A stretch of DNA of 15,238 nucleotides from Patescibacteria group bacterium (GCA_018817205.1 JAHIUE010000078.1:1-15238); one strand, 5' to 3'. Positions 1-7,628 are shown, counted from the stretch's first letter. Notes: generated by a model from the letters alone, not told the origin. Program-made: numbers and translations.

Positions 1-2
1 AA

Positions 3-437
3 AAAGCTAAATCTTCACCTGAGTACTTTTTTCATATAGACATCCATGTTGATCTGGCAAAGCAGGGTTTTACCAACTATGCTTTTGTTAAAGACACAAT
101 TATTCACTTAACAAATAATAACTTTATTCCTTTCTTAAGAAGGAGAAGGTATTTTATTGAAAAGTATCATTTTGTAGATCAGACAAAAAGAAGATACAGT
201 ATTTATGACTCAACTAAAGATCGATTGGCGCTTGTAGGGTTTATTATTTATGCTTCTACGATACTATTGCCGATCGCTGATGCAGTGCGCGGCTGTATTA
301 AGGTTTCTGATCTAGCCTGGTTTCTGCATCCCTTAATGTGTTTAGGAATTTTGTTAGTTTATGGTATAACTACAATTAAGGAGGGATTAAAAAATGTCTT
401 TTTGGCAGGGAAGATCGGTGCTGGTTACAGGAGCTAG
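3..437 (+). CDS. Membrane-anchored GT2-type glycosyltransferase, C-terminal part only
   Basis: The frame is open from the window edge, so only the last 144 residues are present and the catalytic GT-A domain lies outside. The visible part starts with a polar stretch ending in the motif DTIIHLT, continues with a basic helix (FLRRRRYFIEKY), and then has two hydrophobic segments (about LALVGFIIYASTILLPIADAV and WFLHPLMCLGILLVYGI) before a short tail ending KIGAGYRS. The same plan (D-A-IIH, basic helix, two hydrophobic segments, tail ending RPKIGMYGS) is seen in the complete GT2 at 6541-7587, which is the main ground for the call. The ATG at 225 lies inside this frame and is not a separate start. 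The 3' end overlaps the next gene by 44 bp in another frame, which suggests co-transcription. Identity as GT2 is inferred from the paralogue, not from catalytic motifs. Confidence 0.66.
   Translation, partial: KAKSSPEYFFHIDIHVDLAKQGFTNYAFVKDTIIHLTNNNFIPFLRRRRYFIEKYHFVDQTKRRYSIYDSTKDRLALVGFIIYASTILLPIADAVRGCIKVSDLAWFLHPLMCLGILLVYGITTIKEGLKNVFLAGKIGAGYRS
378..385 (+). promoter_or_regulatory. Strong Shine-Dalgarno site for the SDR gene at 394
   Basis: AAGGAGGG sits 8 nt before the ATG at 394. It is the only near-consensus ribosome binding site found before a gene start in this window. It lies inside the upstream GT2 gene and fixes the start of the SDR, which must initiate while its neighbour is still being translated. 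Confidence 0.8.
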
Positions 438-1350
438 CGGTTTTGTCGGTTCACATCTGGTAAATAAGTTAATTTCAAAAAAGACTAGAGTTGTTACATT
501 ATCTAAATCTAAAAAAGGGGAAAAGTCTAAAGCTAAGGCAGTAAGCGAGGTATGTTCGATTGAGGATTTTGACAAACTAAACAAGATTATTAAAAGAGAT
601 AAGGTTCAGATTATCTTTCATTTGGCAGCGCAGTCGATAGTGGAAGTTGGACAGGAAGATCCCCTTAGTACCTTTAAGGTTAATATTGGGGGGACTTGGA
701 ATATTTTGGAAGCAGCAAGAGAAAATAATATTCAAAAGATAATTATTGCCTCGACAGTTCATGTTTACGGAAACAATCCTAATGTTCCTTTCAAAGAGGA
801 ATATTTTCCGCAACCTTCCCGACCGTACGAAACTTCGAAAGCTTGTGCCGATTTATTAGCTCAATCCTTTGCTGATACTTATAATTTACCGGTGGAAATT
901 CCCAGGTTTGTAAATATTTACGGCCCGGGTGATCTTAACTTCTTCCGGTTGATTCCTAAAGTAATTAAAAGCATATTAAACGGAAAGCAACCAGAAGTTT
1001 GGGATATTGGTTCAGTGCGTGACTTTATTTATATAGATGATGCGGTTAGTGCTTATTTGACACTCGCTGAAAAAAAACTAGAAGATGGCAAAAGACTAAG
1101 AGTTTTTAATTTCGGTACTGGGAAGCCAATTAAGATTTACGACTTGGTATTGAAGATAATTGAATTAGCTGATAAAAAAATAGATGTTAAGATGGAGAAT
1201 CTGCCTGAGGAAAGATTGAATGAAATTAAAAAACAATATGTGTCTATTGCTAAGGCAAAAAGAGAGCTGGGTTGGTATCCATTGGTTGGTTTAGATGAAG
1301 GACTGGCGAAAACCATTAGGTGGTATCAGGAAAATTATCACCTGCTATGA
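394..1350 (+). CDS. NAD-dependent sugar-nucleotide epimerase/dehydratase (extended SDR)
   Basis: A 318-residue extended short-chain dehydrogenase/reductase, probably cytoplasmic and acting on a nucleotide-linked sugar. The Rossmann motif TGASGFVG is at residues 12-19, HLAAQ at 76-80, the catalytic Thr121 in STVHVYG, and the YxxxK pair Tyr145/Lys149 in YETSK. The NIYGPGDLNFFRLIP segment near residue 174 recalls the CDP-glucose 4,6-dehydratase group. However, the Asp-Glu pair that follows the catalytic Thr in classical 4,6-dehydratases (TDEVYG) is replaced by Val-His, so an epimerase or another redox role fits better. The start is set by a strong Shine-Dalgarno site. The stop overlaps the next gene by ATGA, implying translational coupling to the GT4 that follows. 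The exact substrate cannot be read from sequence. Confidence 0.85.
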   Translation: MSFWQGRSVLVTGASGFVGSHLVNKLISKKTRVVTLSKSKKGEKSKAKAVSEVCSIEDFDKLNKIIKRDKVQIIFHLAAQSIVEVGQEDPLSTFKVNIGGTWNILEAARENNIQKIIIASTVHVYGNNPNVPFKEEYFPQPSRPYETSKACADLLAQSFADTYNLPVEIPRFVNIYGPGDLNFFRLIPKVIKSILNGKQPEVWDIGSVRDFIYIDDAVSAYLTLAEKKLEDGKRLRVFNFGTGKPIKIYDLVLKIIELADKKIDVKMENLPEERLNEIKKQYVSIAKAKRELGWYPLVGLDEGLAKTIRWYQENYHLL

Positions 1351-2480
1351 GTAATAATATCCTCATTGTGGCTATTGGTTTTTTACCAAATATCGGCGGT
1401 TTGGAAACTCACCTAAAAGATTTGATAGAAGAGTTAGTGAAAAAAGGCTGGAAAGTTAAAGTTTTAACCTACCAACCTTTAAATACTCCTGTCTTGGGGA
1501 AATGGATAGAAAAAGGGAAGAATTTGACGGTTTTCAGGCTGCCTGTTTTAAGGGGCATATTTTACAGATTGCTAAAAACTCCCTTCTTGGAATTTTTATT
1601 TTTGGAGCCGTTACTTTTTTTAATTACTCCTGTCGTTATGATTATATATCCGGATCTTAAAGTTGTGAACGCTCAGGGTATTATTGCCGGTTTTGCAGTT
1701 GCATTTTGGTCCGGGATCTTTAAGAAACGGTATGTGGTATCTGTTCAGTCCGTATATAACTTTCCCAAGCAGGGATTATATAGATTGGTTTGTCAATGGA
1801 TTTTTAAATCAGCGGATAAAATTATTGCTATTTCTGCTCAGGCGAAAAAGGATATTGAGTCGCTCGGAATTATTTCAGACAAGATTCAAATTTATACCAA
1901 CTGGGAAAATAGTGATTTGTTCAAACCTCAAAATAAAAGTGAAGCAAAAAAAGAAGTAGGTCTTACAAATAAGTTTGTTGTTTCTTTTTTTGGTAGGTTG
2001 ATTGAGGAAAAGGGTGTTAAAGTATTAATTGAAGCAATAAAGCTGTCTGAAAAAAATATAACATTTGCAATATATGGCGAAGGTCCTTTAATAGAAGATG
2101 TTAAAAAAGTTGCTCAAGAACACAAGAACGTATTATATATGGGGATAATTTCTCCTGATCTCTTGCCTCTTCACTACAGTGCGGCAGATCTAGTATTAAT
2201 GCCTACACTAAATGATGAAGGTTTTGGTAGGGTAGCTGCGGGAGCTTTGTTCTGCGGAACGCCTGTAATTGTTTCCAACAGAGGGGCATTACCCGAGGTA
2301 GTTAATGATTCGGTAGGAAAAGTTATTGAACCTACCTCTTCGGAAATAACAAAGGCAATTAATTTCCTCTATGCTCATAAAGAAGTACTAAAGAAAAAAG
2401 CGTCACAATGTAGAGCTTATGCTCTTAGTAAATTTAATGAAAAAAATGCGGAAGATATAATAAAAACTTTTAAAATTTAA
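1347..2480 (+). CDS. Family 4 glycosyltransferase (GT-B)
   Basis: 377 residues with a GT4 GT-B layout: N-terminal acceptor domain with a Gly-rich loop (NIGGLETH, residues 15-22) and C-terminal donor domain with FGRLIEEKG (215-223, Arg217 and Lys222 expected to bind the donor diphosphate), YGEGPL (243-248) and DEGFGRVAAGALFCGTPVI (290-308). It should transfer a sugar from a nucleotide donor to a growing lipid-linked glycan at the cytoplasmic face. A GTG 27 bp upstream (1320) would extend it, but the ATG at 1347 in an ATGA overlap with the SDR stop begins exactly at the family N-terminus (MSNNILIVAIGFLP) and is preferred. Oddity: the second Glu of the EX7E motif is Gly299. The last 11 bp overlap the convergent gene on the other strand. 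Confidence 0.88.
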   Translation: MSNNILIVAIGFLPNIGGLETHLKDLIEELVKKGWKVKVLTYQPLNTPVLGKWIEKGKNLTVFRLPVLRGIFYRLLKTPFLEFLFLEPLLFLITPVVMIIYPDLKVVNAQGIIAGFAVAFWSGIFKKRYVVSVQSVYNFPKQGLYRLVCQWIFKSADKIIAISAQAKKDIESLGIISDKIQIYTNWENSDLFKPQNKSEAKKEVGLTNKFVVSFFGRLIEEKGVKVLIEAIKLSEKNITFAIYGEGPLIEDVKKVAQEHKNVLYMGIISPDLLPLHYSAADLVLMPTLNDEGFGRVAAGALFCGTPVIVSNRGALPEVVNDSVGKVIEPTSSEITKAINFLYAHKEVLKKKASQCRAYALSKFNEKNAEDIIKTFKI

Positions 2481-3615
2481 ACATCTCAGGATAAATTTTT
2501 TTATAATAAAGCTTCCCCCCTAATTTTAAAGCATTTTTTTGATACTGTTTATAGTTTAACATCACTTTTCCTATAGCTTTAATTAATTCCTTTGGATTAT
2601 CATATTTAATAATTTCTCCAGCTTTATTTTTATCTATCTCTTTTGCAAATTCAAATATATCGGTAATAATTACAGGTAATCCTAGACTTAAATATCGTTT
2701 AACTTTACCTGCATCTCCGTAGTGAGAGACATTACTCGGATCTGGTAGGTAAGGAGCTATCCCAATGCTACATTCTCCCAGAACCTGATTAAAAGACTCA
2801 CCTTCTAGATATCCATGAAATGTGGTGGGGATTACACTGTTTTTTGCCCTAGATTTAAAGTATTCTATATCTGGTCCAGAACCAATTACTTCGAATCTAG
2901 CATTGGGAAAATCTTTGATAATTTGATTAGCGTTGTTAAAAACTATATCAAGCCCCGTACTTCTTTTTACTACGCCGATGAATCCTAAAATCATATTTTT
3001 TTTATCTTTTAAATTTAAATTAGAAAATTTATCAGTGCCGATTGGGATTATAGGATAATTAACGTTTTTGGGAATTATACCTATATCTTTTCGAAGATCC
3101 AGTAATCTCTGATTAACAAAGACAACACGGTCTGAGTGGGAACTAATTTTATCAAACTGCCAATAGATCTGTCTCATCAGCATAATAATTTTATCGTCAT
3201 GAATTGGTGGGTAAAAGTCCCAAACCCAAAAAATAGTTTTACTAACTAATCCAAATCTCTTCATAATATTCCCTGCCCAAGCAGTAAAAGCATTAACTGT
3301 AAAATAGGTATCTATCTTGCCGTATTTTCCTTTAAGCCAATATGTGTAAATCAAAATTTGAATAAAAGTAATAAAAGATCTTACAGGAAGAGAAATAAAT
3401 AGTAACTTCTGGGAAGATGGTAATTGAAATAACGAAAACTCTTTAGATAGTTTACCATTGGAAAAAATTGATAATTTATTATATTTCTTCTTTTCTTTTA
3501 GATTATGAAATCCTAATGAGAAAAGGAAACACAGATCGGAATTCTCTAATAGATAGTCAAGTATTTTACCTGAATTTTCATAAGGCGAATAATTTACATA
3601 AATAATTGATTTCAT
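2470..3615 (-). CDS. GT4-like glycosyltransferase with D-A-G-K-V-K donor-site motif
   Basis: 381 residues, GT-B type. Visible landmarks are WVWDFYPP (130-137) in the N-terminal half, FIGVVKRSTGLDIV (212-225), VIGSGPDIEYF (243-253), a HGYLEGE stretch near 267, and DAGKVKRYLSLGLPVI (301-316). The usual EX7E is absent; the D-x-G-K-x-K-x-Y motif occupies its place. The gene at 10593-11783 has the same features (DYYP, GTGKEE, DPGKIKDYMLLGIPVI), so the two are paralogues. It is the last gene of the minus-strand operon, 6 bp after the aminotransferase stop, and may use the sugar made by the genes before it. Its stop codon lies within the 3' end of the convergent GT4, leaving no room for an intergenic terminator. 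Confidence 0.83.
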   Translation of the reverse strand: MKSIIYVNYSPYENSGKILDYLLENSDLCFLFSLGFHNLKEKKKYNKLSIFSNGKLSKEFSLFQLPSSQKLLFISLPVRSFITFIQILIYTYWLKGKYGKIDTYFTVNAFTAWAGNIMKRFGLVSKTIFWVWDFYPPIHDDKIIMLMRQIYWQFDKISSHSDRVVFVNQRLLDLRKDIGIIPKNVNYPIIPIGTDKFSNLNLKDKKNMILGFIGVVKRSTGLDIVFNNANQIIKDFPNARFEVIGSGPDIEYFKSRAKNSVIPTTFHGYLEGESFNQVLGECSIGIAPYLPDPSNVSHYGDAGKVKRYLSLGLPVIITDIFEFAKEIDKNKAGEIIKYDNPKELIKAIGKVMLNYKQYQKNALKLGGKLYYKKIYPEMFKF

Positions 3616-3621
3616 TACGGT

Positions 3622-4764
3622 TTATTTTACCGCATCTTTAATTTTTTTAATAATGTAGGTTACTTGTTCTTCTGTAAGATCAGTATGCATTGGGAGTAAA
3701 ACAACATCTTGATCGGCACGTTCAGTTATAGGTAAATCCGACCGTTGTCCACCAAACATAGGATAGATATCATTACGGCGGTTATTAATATTTAACCTTA
3801 TATTATATTTCCGCAAATACTTTGCAAAACGAATCCGGTTTTCAACATGGATAGGAAATATTTGATAGTTAGGTGTTCGATCGTTATAATATTTCATCAG
3901 TTTAATTTTTGTATAGCCCGTAAGTTCCTTTCTATACCGTTCTCCGATAACCCATCTTTTTTTTGCCGCTTCATCAAAATGATCAACACCTGCTCCTGCA
4001 AGGGTTGCAGTGATATCGTTCATATTATATTTAAATCCTAGAACATCACCTCGAAAACTTTCCGGTAGAGGATCAAGCAGATTTGTCTTCTTTCCGTCCC
4101 TATCTATACCGTACCAAATTATTTTTTTAAGTTTTTCATAATATGTTTTATTAGATGTAGCAATTAACCCACCATCTCCAGAATTAATAATTTTTACAAC
4201 CTGAAAAGAAAAACATACCAACTCTCCTTCTGTACCGACATATTTCCCTTTATACATAGAGCCTAGTGCATGAGCAGAATCTTCTATTATAGGAAGGTGA
4301 TGTTTTCTTCCAATTTCCCGTATCTCATCCATATCGGCTGAGTTGCCTCCATAGTGGACAACCATAATTGCTTTTGTCTTTGGTGTAATTCTTTCTTCGA
4401 TACTTTTGGGGTCTATATTCAAGTCCTCATATTTAATATCAGCAAACACAGGTTTTGCGCCTTGTTCCAGAATTGTCGTGTTGGTGGCAATAAATGTAAA
4501 CGGTGTAGATATTACCTCGTCTCCGGGTCCAACTCCAAGCATCGCTAAACAGGCTCGTAATGCAGCAGTACAGTTGTTAACTGCGACACAATAGGGAAAT
4601 TTCCACTTGCGCCGTGCCTTCTCTCTTAAGTCCGTTTCTTTCTTGCCGGTGTTAATCCACTTTGATCTTAATGTTTTTACTACTTCTGTAATTGCTTCTT
4701 CGGGGATGTATGTAGACCAGGTGTTTATAATGTTGGTAGCAAGCTCGTAATCTTTTTTTCTCAT
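3622..4764 (-). CDS. DegT/DnrJ/EryC1/StrS sugar aminotransferase
   Basis: 380 residues, normal length for this PLP-dependent fold-type I family, which transfers an amino group (usually from glutamate) to a keto-sugar nucleotide. Seen: the cofactor phosphate loop NNCTAAL (63-69, usually N-x-G-T-A-A-L; Cys replaces Gly), GDEVISTPFTF (81-91), VVHYGGNSADMD (135-145), IEDSAHALGS (160-169) with Asp162 expected to contact the pyridine nitrogen, and CFSFQVVKIINSGDGG (184-199) with Lys191 as the likely PLP Schiff-base lysine. The start overlaps the preceding stop by ATGA, so the gene is coupled to the RmlD-like reductase. It probably makes a 3- or 4-amino-deoxyhexose; position and stereochemistry cannot be told from sequence alone. 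Confidence 0.92.
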   Translation of the reverse strand: MRKKDYELATNIINTWSTYIPEEAITEVVKTLRSKWINTGKKETDLREKARRKWKFPYCVAVNNCTAALRACLAMLGVGPGDEVISTPFTFIATNTTILEQGAKPVFADIKYEDLNIDPKSIEERITPKTKAIMVVHYGGNSADMDEIREIGRKHHLPIIEDSAHALGSMYKGKYVGTEGELVCFSFQVVKIINSGDGGLIATSNKTYYEKLKKIIWYGIDRDGKKTNLLDPLPESFRGDVLGFKYNMNDITATLAGAGVDHFDEAAKKRWVIGERYRKELTGYTKIKLMKYYNDRTPNYQIFPIHVENRIRFAKYLRKYNIRLNINNRRNDIYPMFGGQRSDLPITERADQDVVLLPMHTDLTEEQVTYIIKKIKDAVK

Positions 4765-5528
4765 AATCCTTTCAGAAATTCCTCAAAATATTGTTCTGAT
4801 GTTTTTAGGGCTGGATACAAATGTTTTATCTTTTCCACATTCATTTCATAGATTTGTGTTTCTGCCTCTTTTGAAATTTCGATTTCGTGGTCATAATACT
4901 CTCTAATTTTTGTGAATGCAAGATTACCTTCGCCACCAATATTTATAATCTCATTTGTGACAGAGTTTTTCAAAAGAGTTATGATAATTTCGGCAATTAC
5001 CTGAGTTGTTATGAGTTGCAGCCGCGACTTAAGAGTAATAAAAAGAGGATTTCCGTGGATAATATCATAGAATGGGCCCTTTTTTAAATTAGAGCCAAGA
5101 ATCATAGAATGGCGCAAAATAAGAAATTTTTCTTTATGCTTTTTTACAATAAGTTCGCTTAAATACTTATGTAGTCCATAGGGGGAAAGATTTTCCGGAA
5201 TAATCTGATTATTTTCTTTTGTGTGTTCTGCGTCTTCGTGATTTTCATAAACATCAGGAGAAGAAATGTAAATATATAAGTCAGACGGAAAGTCAATGAT
5301 GCTTTGATATACTGAAACGGTTGAGGCAATAAAATCATCGAGAGGATTTTGGTTGGCCCAAAAACGCTTACTGTTACCATTGGCGTTTAAGACGATATCA
5401 AAGAAGCCTCCTGCGTGGGTATGGTAATTCTCCTTATGGATAGCTGTTACATGAAATTCCGCTCCAAGGTATTGAACTAGATCCGATCCCAACATACCGT
5501 TACTGCCAATAATTGCTAAGGTTTTCAA
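4761..5528 (-). CDS. RmlD-like NAD(P)-dependent sugar reductase/epimerase (SDR)
   Basis: 255 residues, somewhat shorter than typical dTDP-4-dehydrorhamnose reductase (about 290). The Rossmann motif GSNGMLG is at residues 8-14, catalytic Ser90 lies in ISSPDVYE, and Tyr117/Lys121 form the YxxxK pair in SPYGLHK. The C-terminal part (INIGGEGNLAFTKI) resembles the substrate-binding end of RmlD and related reductases. A likely role is reduction of a 4-keto (or other keto) sugar nucleotide. The reading frame begins with TTG five bases after the stop of the upstream gene; no ATG lies before the nucleotide-binding motif, so TTG is the only reasonable start, and there is no Shine-Dalgarno site. It sits between the GDP-fucose-synthase-like gene and the aminotransferase, as expected for a sugar-nucleotide pathway. 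Confidence 0.8.
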   Translation of the reverse strand: MKTLAIIGSNGMLGSDLVQYLGAEFHVTAIHKENYHTHAGGFFDIVLNANGNSKRFWANQNPLDDFIASTVSVYQSIIDFPSDLYIYISSPDVYENHEDAEHTKENNQIIPENLSPYGLHKYLSELIVKKHKEKFLILRHSMILGSNLKKGPFYDIIHGNPLFITLKSRLQLITTQVIAEIIITLLKNSVTNEIINIGGEGNLAFTKIREYYDHEIEISKEAETQIYEMNVEKIKHLYPALKTSEQYFEEFLKGL

Positions 5529-5533
5529 AATAT

Positions 5534-6499
5534 TTAATAAGTAATAGCTCGTTCGTAATTTTTACTAAACCATTCAACGGTCTCCTTGATGCCCTTTTCT
5601 AGAGATGTAGAAGGTATCCAGTTGAGAACTTTTTGCATTTTTTTAATTCCAAATGTTTTATGCAATGCTCCGTCCGGCTTATCGGTATTGTATATGAGCT
5701 TTCCTTTATAATCAATTACTTGCTTAATTGTTTCAGCAAGTTTCGAGACTGAGATCCTGACTCCGGTTGCAATATTTAAAGGCTCAACACCGTTATAAGA
5801 TGCAGATGCTCTTAAGATTGCTTCTGCGCCATCTTTTACATACAACCAGTCTCTGGTAGGTTTACCGGTTCCCCATACCTCAACTGTAGGCAAATTATTC
5901 ATCTTTGCTTCATAAATTTTCTTAATAAGTCCTGCCAGAGCCTTACTTTGCTCGGAATTAAAATGTTCTCTTGGGCCGTACATATTAGCCATAATCAGGT
6001 GGATTGAATTAAAATTAAACTGCTTTTTAAGTGCTAATCCATACACAATCGAAGCTTTTCTCGGAAATCCAAAGCTAAATATACTTTCATGAAGTTCACC
6101 ATTCCAATATTCTTCTTCGTTCATTTCTTCACATTCAACATATCCGGGATATGAACATCCGGCTACAATATTGATGAATTTTTTGACACCCACTTCTTGC
6201 GAAGTTTGTAAAAGAAACATACCCATTAGCATATTATCTAAAAATAAATCTGCCTGCTTACCAACATGGTAAGCAATGCCACCCTGGTTAGCAGCGCAGT
6301 TGATAACTATATCTGGTTTAGTTTTAGAGAGATATGAAATGCAATCTTTATACCTTCGAAAATCTATACCATTCTTAGTTCTTGGGATGAAAATCTTACA
6401 TTTTACTTCCCGAAGCTTATTAATAATATGCGATCCAAAAAATCCGTTTCCTCCGGCAACAACAATTTTTTTCCCTTCAAAATATTTTAGATAACTCAT
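5534..6499 (-). CDS. GDP-L-fucose-synthase-like SDR with substituted catalytic residues
   Basis: 321 residues, co-linear with GDP-L-fucose synthase (Fcl/WcaG, a 3,5-epimerase/4-reductase). Shared landmarks: GGNGFFG (16-22), CAANQGGIAYHVG (68-80), GCSYPG (114-119), NMYGPREHF (172-180), VWGTGKPTRDWLYV, IDYKGKLIYNTDKPDG and a C-terminus like SLEAGLASTYQWFLEN of the E. coli enzyme. Compared with E. coli residues recalled from the family, Ser107 aligns with Ala113, Tyr136 with Phe143, Lys140 with Arg147 and His179 with Lys186; only Cys109 is kept (Cys115). So the fold is clear but the standard chemistry is doubtful. ATG at 6499 is chosen over a TTG at 6517 because a -10 box overlaps that upstream extension. 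It is the first gene of the minus-strand operon. Confidence 0.85.
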   Translation of the reverse strand: MSYLKYFEGKKIVVAGGNGFFGSHIINKLREVKCKIFIPRTKNGIDFRRYKDCISYLSKTKPDIVINCAANQGGIAYHVGKQADLFLDNMLMGMFLLQTSQEVGVKKFINIVAGCSYPGYVECEEMNEEEYWNGELHESIFSFGFPRKASIVYGLALKKQFNFNSIHLIMANMYGPREHFNSEQSKALAGLIKKIYEAKMNNLPTVEVWGTGKPTRDWLYVKDGAEAILRASASYNGVEPLNIATGVRISVSKLAETIKQVIDYKGKLIYNTDKPDGALHKTFGIKKMQKVLNWIPSTSLEKGIKETVEWFSKNYERAITY

Positions 6500-6505
6500 G
6501 ATAGT

Positions 6506-6533
6506 ATTATCACACAAAATTGTATTGATTCAA
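6506..6533 (-). promoter_or_regulatory. Promoter of the minus-strand sugar operon, leaderless
   Basis: On the minus strand TTGAAT (6533-6528) and GATAAT (6511-6506) are separated by 16 nt. The ATG of the GDP-fucose-synthase-like gene follows the -10 box after only 6 nt, so transcription would start at or next to the start codon. No Shine-Dalgarno site is present. Confidence 0.6.
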
Positions 6534-6540
6534 GTATAAG

Positions 6541-7587
6541 TTAGCTGCCATACATTCCTATTTTTGGTCGGTGGCCAATCATTTTTAGAGACATAAAATA
6601 AATAATTAGAGCTGCAGTATAAACAGAAAGTAGAAAATGGATTAAGTAAGATAATCTTTTCCTCGATATACTCAAGAGTATAGAATCAATTAGTGGTAGT
6701 AGGAGTGAAAAAGCATAAATAGGGAAAAAGAATTTTTTAAAGTTATACGGCCAACTTTGGAATTGTTCCCTTCCTCCAAAACCTCCTTTCCCCATTTCAG
6801 TTTGAAAGACATTATTTTTAATCCTTGATGAAATTTTCTTCAGATATTCACGAAAAGATGTAGATGAGTCATGAATTATAGCATCATTTTTGGTTATTGC
6901 TAATAATTTTCCTTCCGTTTTCAGTAAATAGAATAAAAGAGGTATCAACTCAGGACTTTTTTTTATTGAAGGAAAAGTAGCTTTTACATACTCTAAATCA
7001 ATCATACTTCCTCCTGCCCATGGTTCAACTAAAGAAGATTGGTTACTATTCATGTCAAAGATAATATATCTACTATTTTCTTTTAAGAATTTATACTTTT
7101 TCTTCCGTTCTTTTATCAAAAACCTATCGCTATACGATTCTCTATATAGATAAAAAGAGAATGGATCACCAAATTCATTTGAGTAATCATTGATAAAAGT
7201 AGCCTGCTTGGGGGTTTTAAAGCCTTCGGATATTACACATTTAACCAAAGGGTTTTCTAAGAATGCTGAATATTTCATTTTTAGGCTTTGTGGATTTTCT
7301 AGAGATTCATCACCATCCAAATATACAAGATACTTTCCTGATGATTTAATAAAGCCTAGATGTTTTCTATAAATAACTTCAGTATTAGGCTTATCTATAA
7401 TTTTACAATTATATTTTTTTGCAATCTCCTTTGTTTTGTCAGTAGAACCTCCATCAATTATCATAATTTCAATATTAATTTGGGGATAATTTTGTTTCCT
7501 TATGGAAGAGAGCGTTAATTCTAAAGTCCTTTTTGAATTAAAGGTTACAATAACAATGTTGATTTTGGGGTAATTAAACTTACTCAT
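6541..7587 (-). CDS. Family 2 glycosyltransferase with C-terminal membrane anchor
   Basis: 348 residues. The GT-A fold is marked by INIVIVTFNS (9-18), IIDGGSTDKT (43-52, Asp45) and YLDGDESL (89-96) with Asp91-Gly-Asp93 as the metal-binding DxD. A GGSM segment follows in the acceptor part. After a basic linker come two hydrophobic stretches (FFFPIYAFSLLLPLIDSILL and LIHFLLSVYTAALIIYFMSL) that should anchor the enzyme to the membrane, and a tail ending RPKIGMYGS. This matches the C-terminal plan of the partial gene at 3-437, so the two are paralogues. It likely adds one sugar to a lipid-linked acceptor at the cytoplasmic face. The start ATG follows a perfect -10 box closely, and the downstream operon has its own promoter, so the two may be expressed separately. 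Confidence 0.9.
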   Translation of the reverse strand: MSKFNYPKINIVIVTFNSKRTLELTLSSIRKQNYPQINIEIMIIDGGSTDKTKEIAKKYNCKIIDKPNTEVIYRKHLGFIKSSGKYLVYLDGDESLENPQSLKMKYSAFLENPLVKCVISEGFKTPKQATFINDYSNEFGDPFSFYLYRESYSDRFLIKERKKKYKFLKENSRYIIFDMNSNQSSLVEPWAGGSMIDLEYVKATFPSIKKSPELIPLLFYLLKTEGKLLAITKNDAIIHDSSTSFREYLKKISSRIKNNVFQTEMGKGGFGGREQFQSWPYNFKKFFFPIYAFSLLLPLIDSILLSISRKRLSYLIHFLLSVYTAALIIYFMSLKMIGHRPKIGMYGS

Positions 7588-7599
7588 CGAATTGTTGCA

Positions 7600-7628
7600 A
7601 TTATATCTTGCACTTATATAAAGAGCAA
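7600..7628 (-). promoter_or_regulatory. Promoter of the GT2 gene
   Basis: On the minus strand a perfect TATAAT (7605-7600) is preceded, with a 17-nt spacer, by TTGCTC (7628-7623; 3 of 6 to consensus). The start codon of the GT2 lies 12 nt after the -10 box, predicting a 5' leader of only about 5 nt and no Shine-Dalgarno site. Confidence 0.6.

Noticed and set aside
225..437. A separate 70-residue membrane protein starting at the ATG at 225
   Set aside because: The same frame is open back to the window edge at base 3 and its translation matches the C-terminal plan of the GT2 at 6541-7587, so 225 is an internal Met.
1320..1346. GTG start extending the GT4 by nine residues
   Set aside because: The ATG at 1347 overlaps the upstream stop as ATGA and begins exactly at the typical GT4 N-terminus; the extension is out of character for the family.
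6500..6517. TTG start extending the GDP-fucose-synthase-like protein by six residues
   Set aside because: The extension overlaps a good -10 box (6506-6511), and the ATG at 6499 gives a normal N-terminus before the Rossmann motif.
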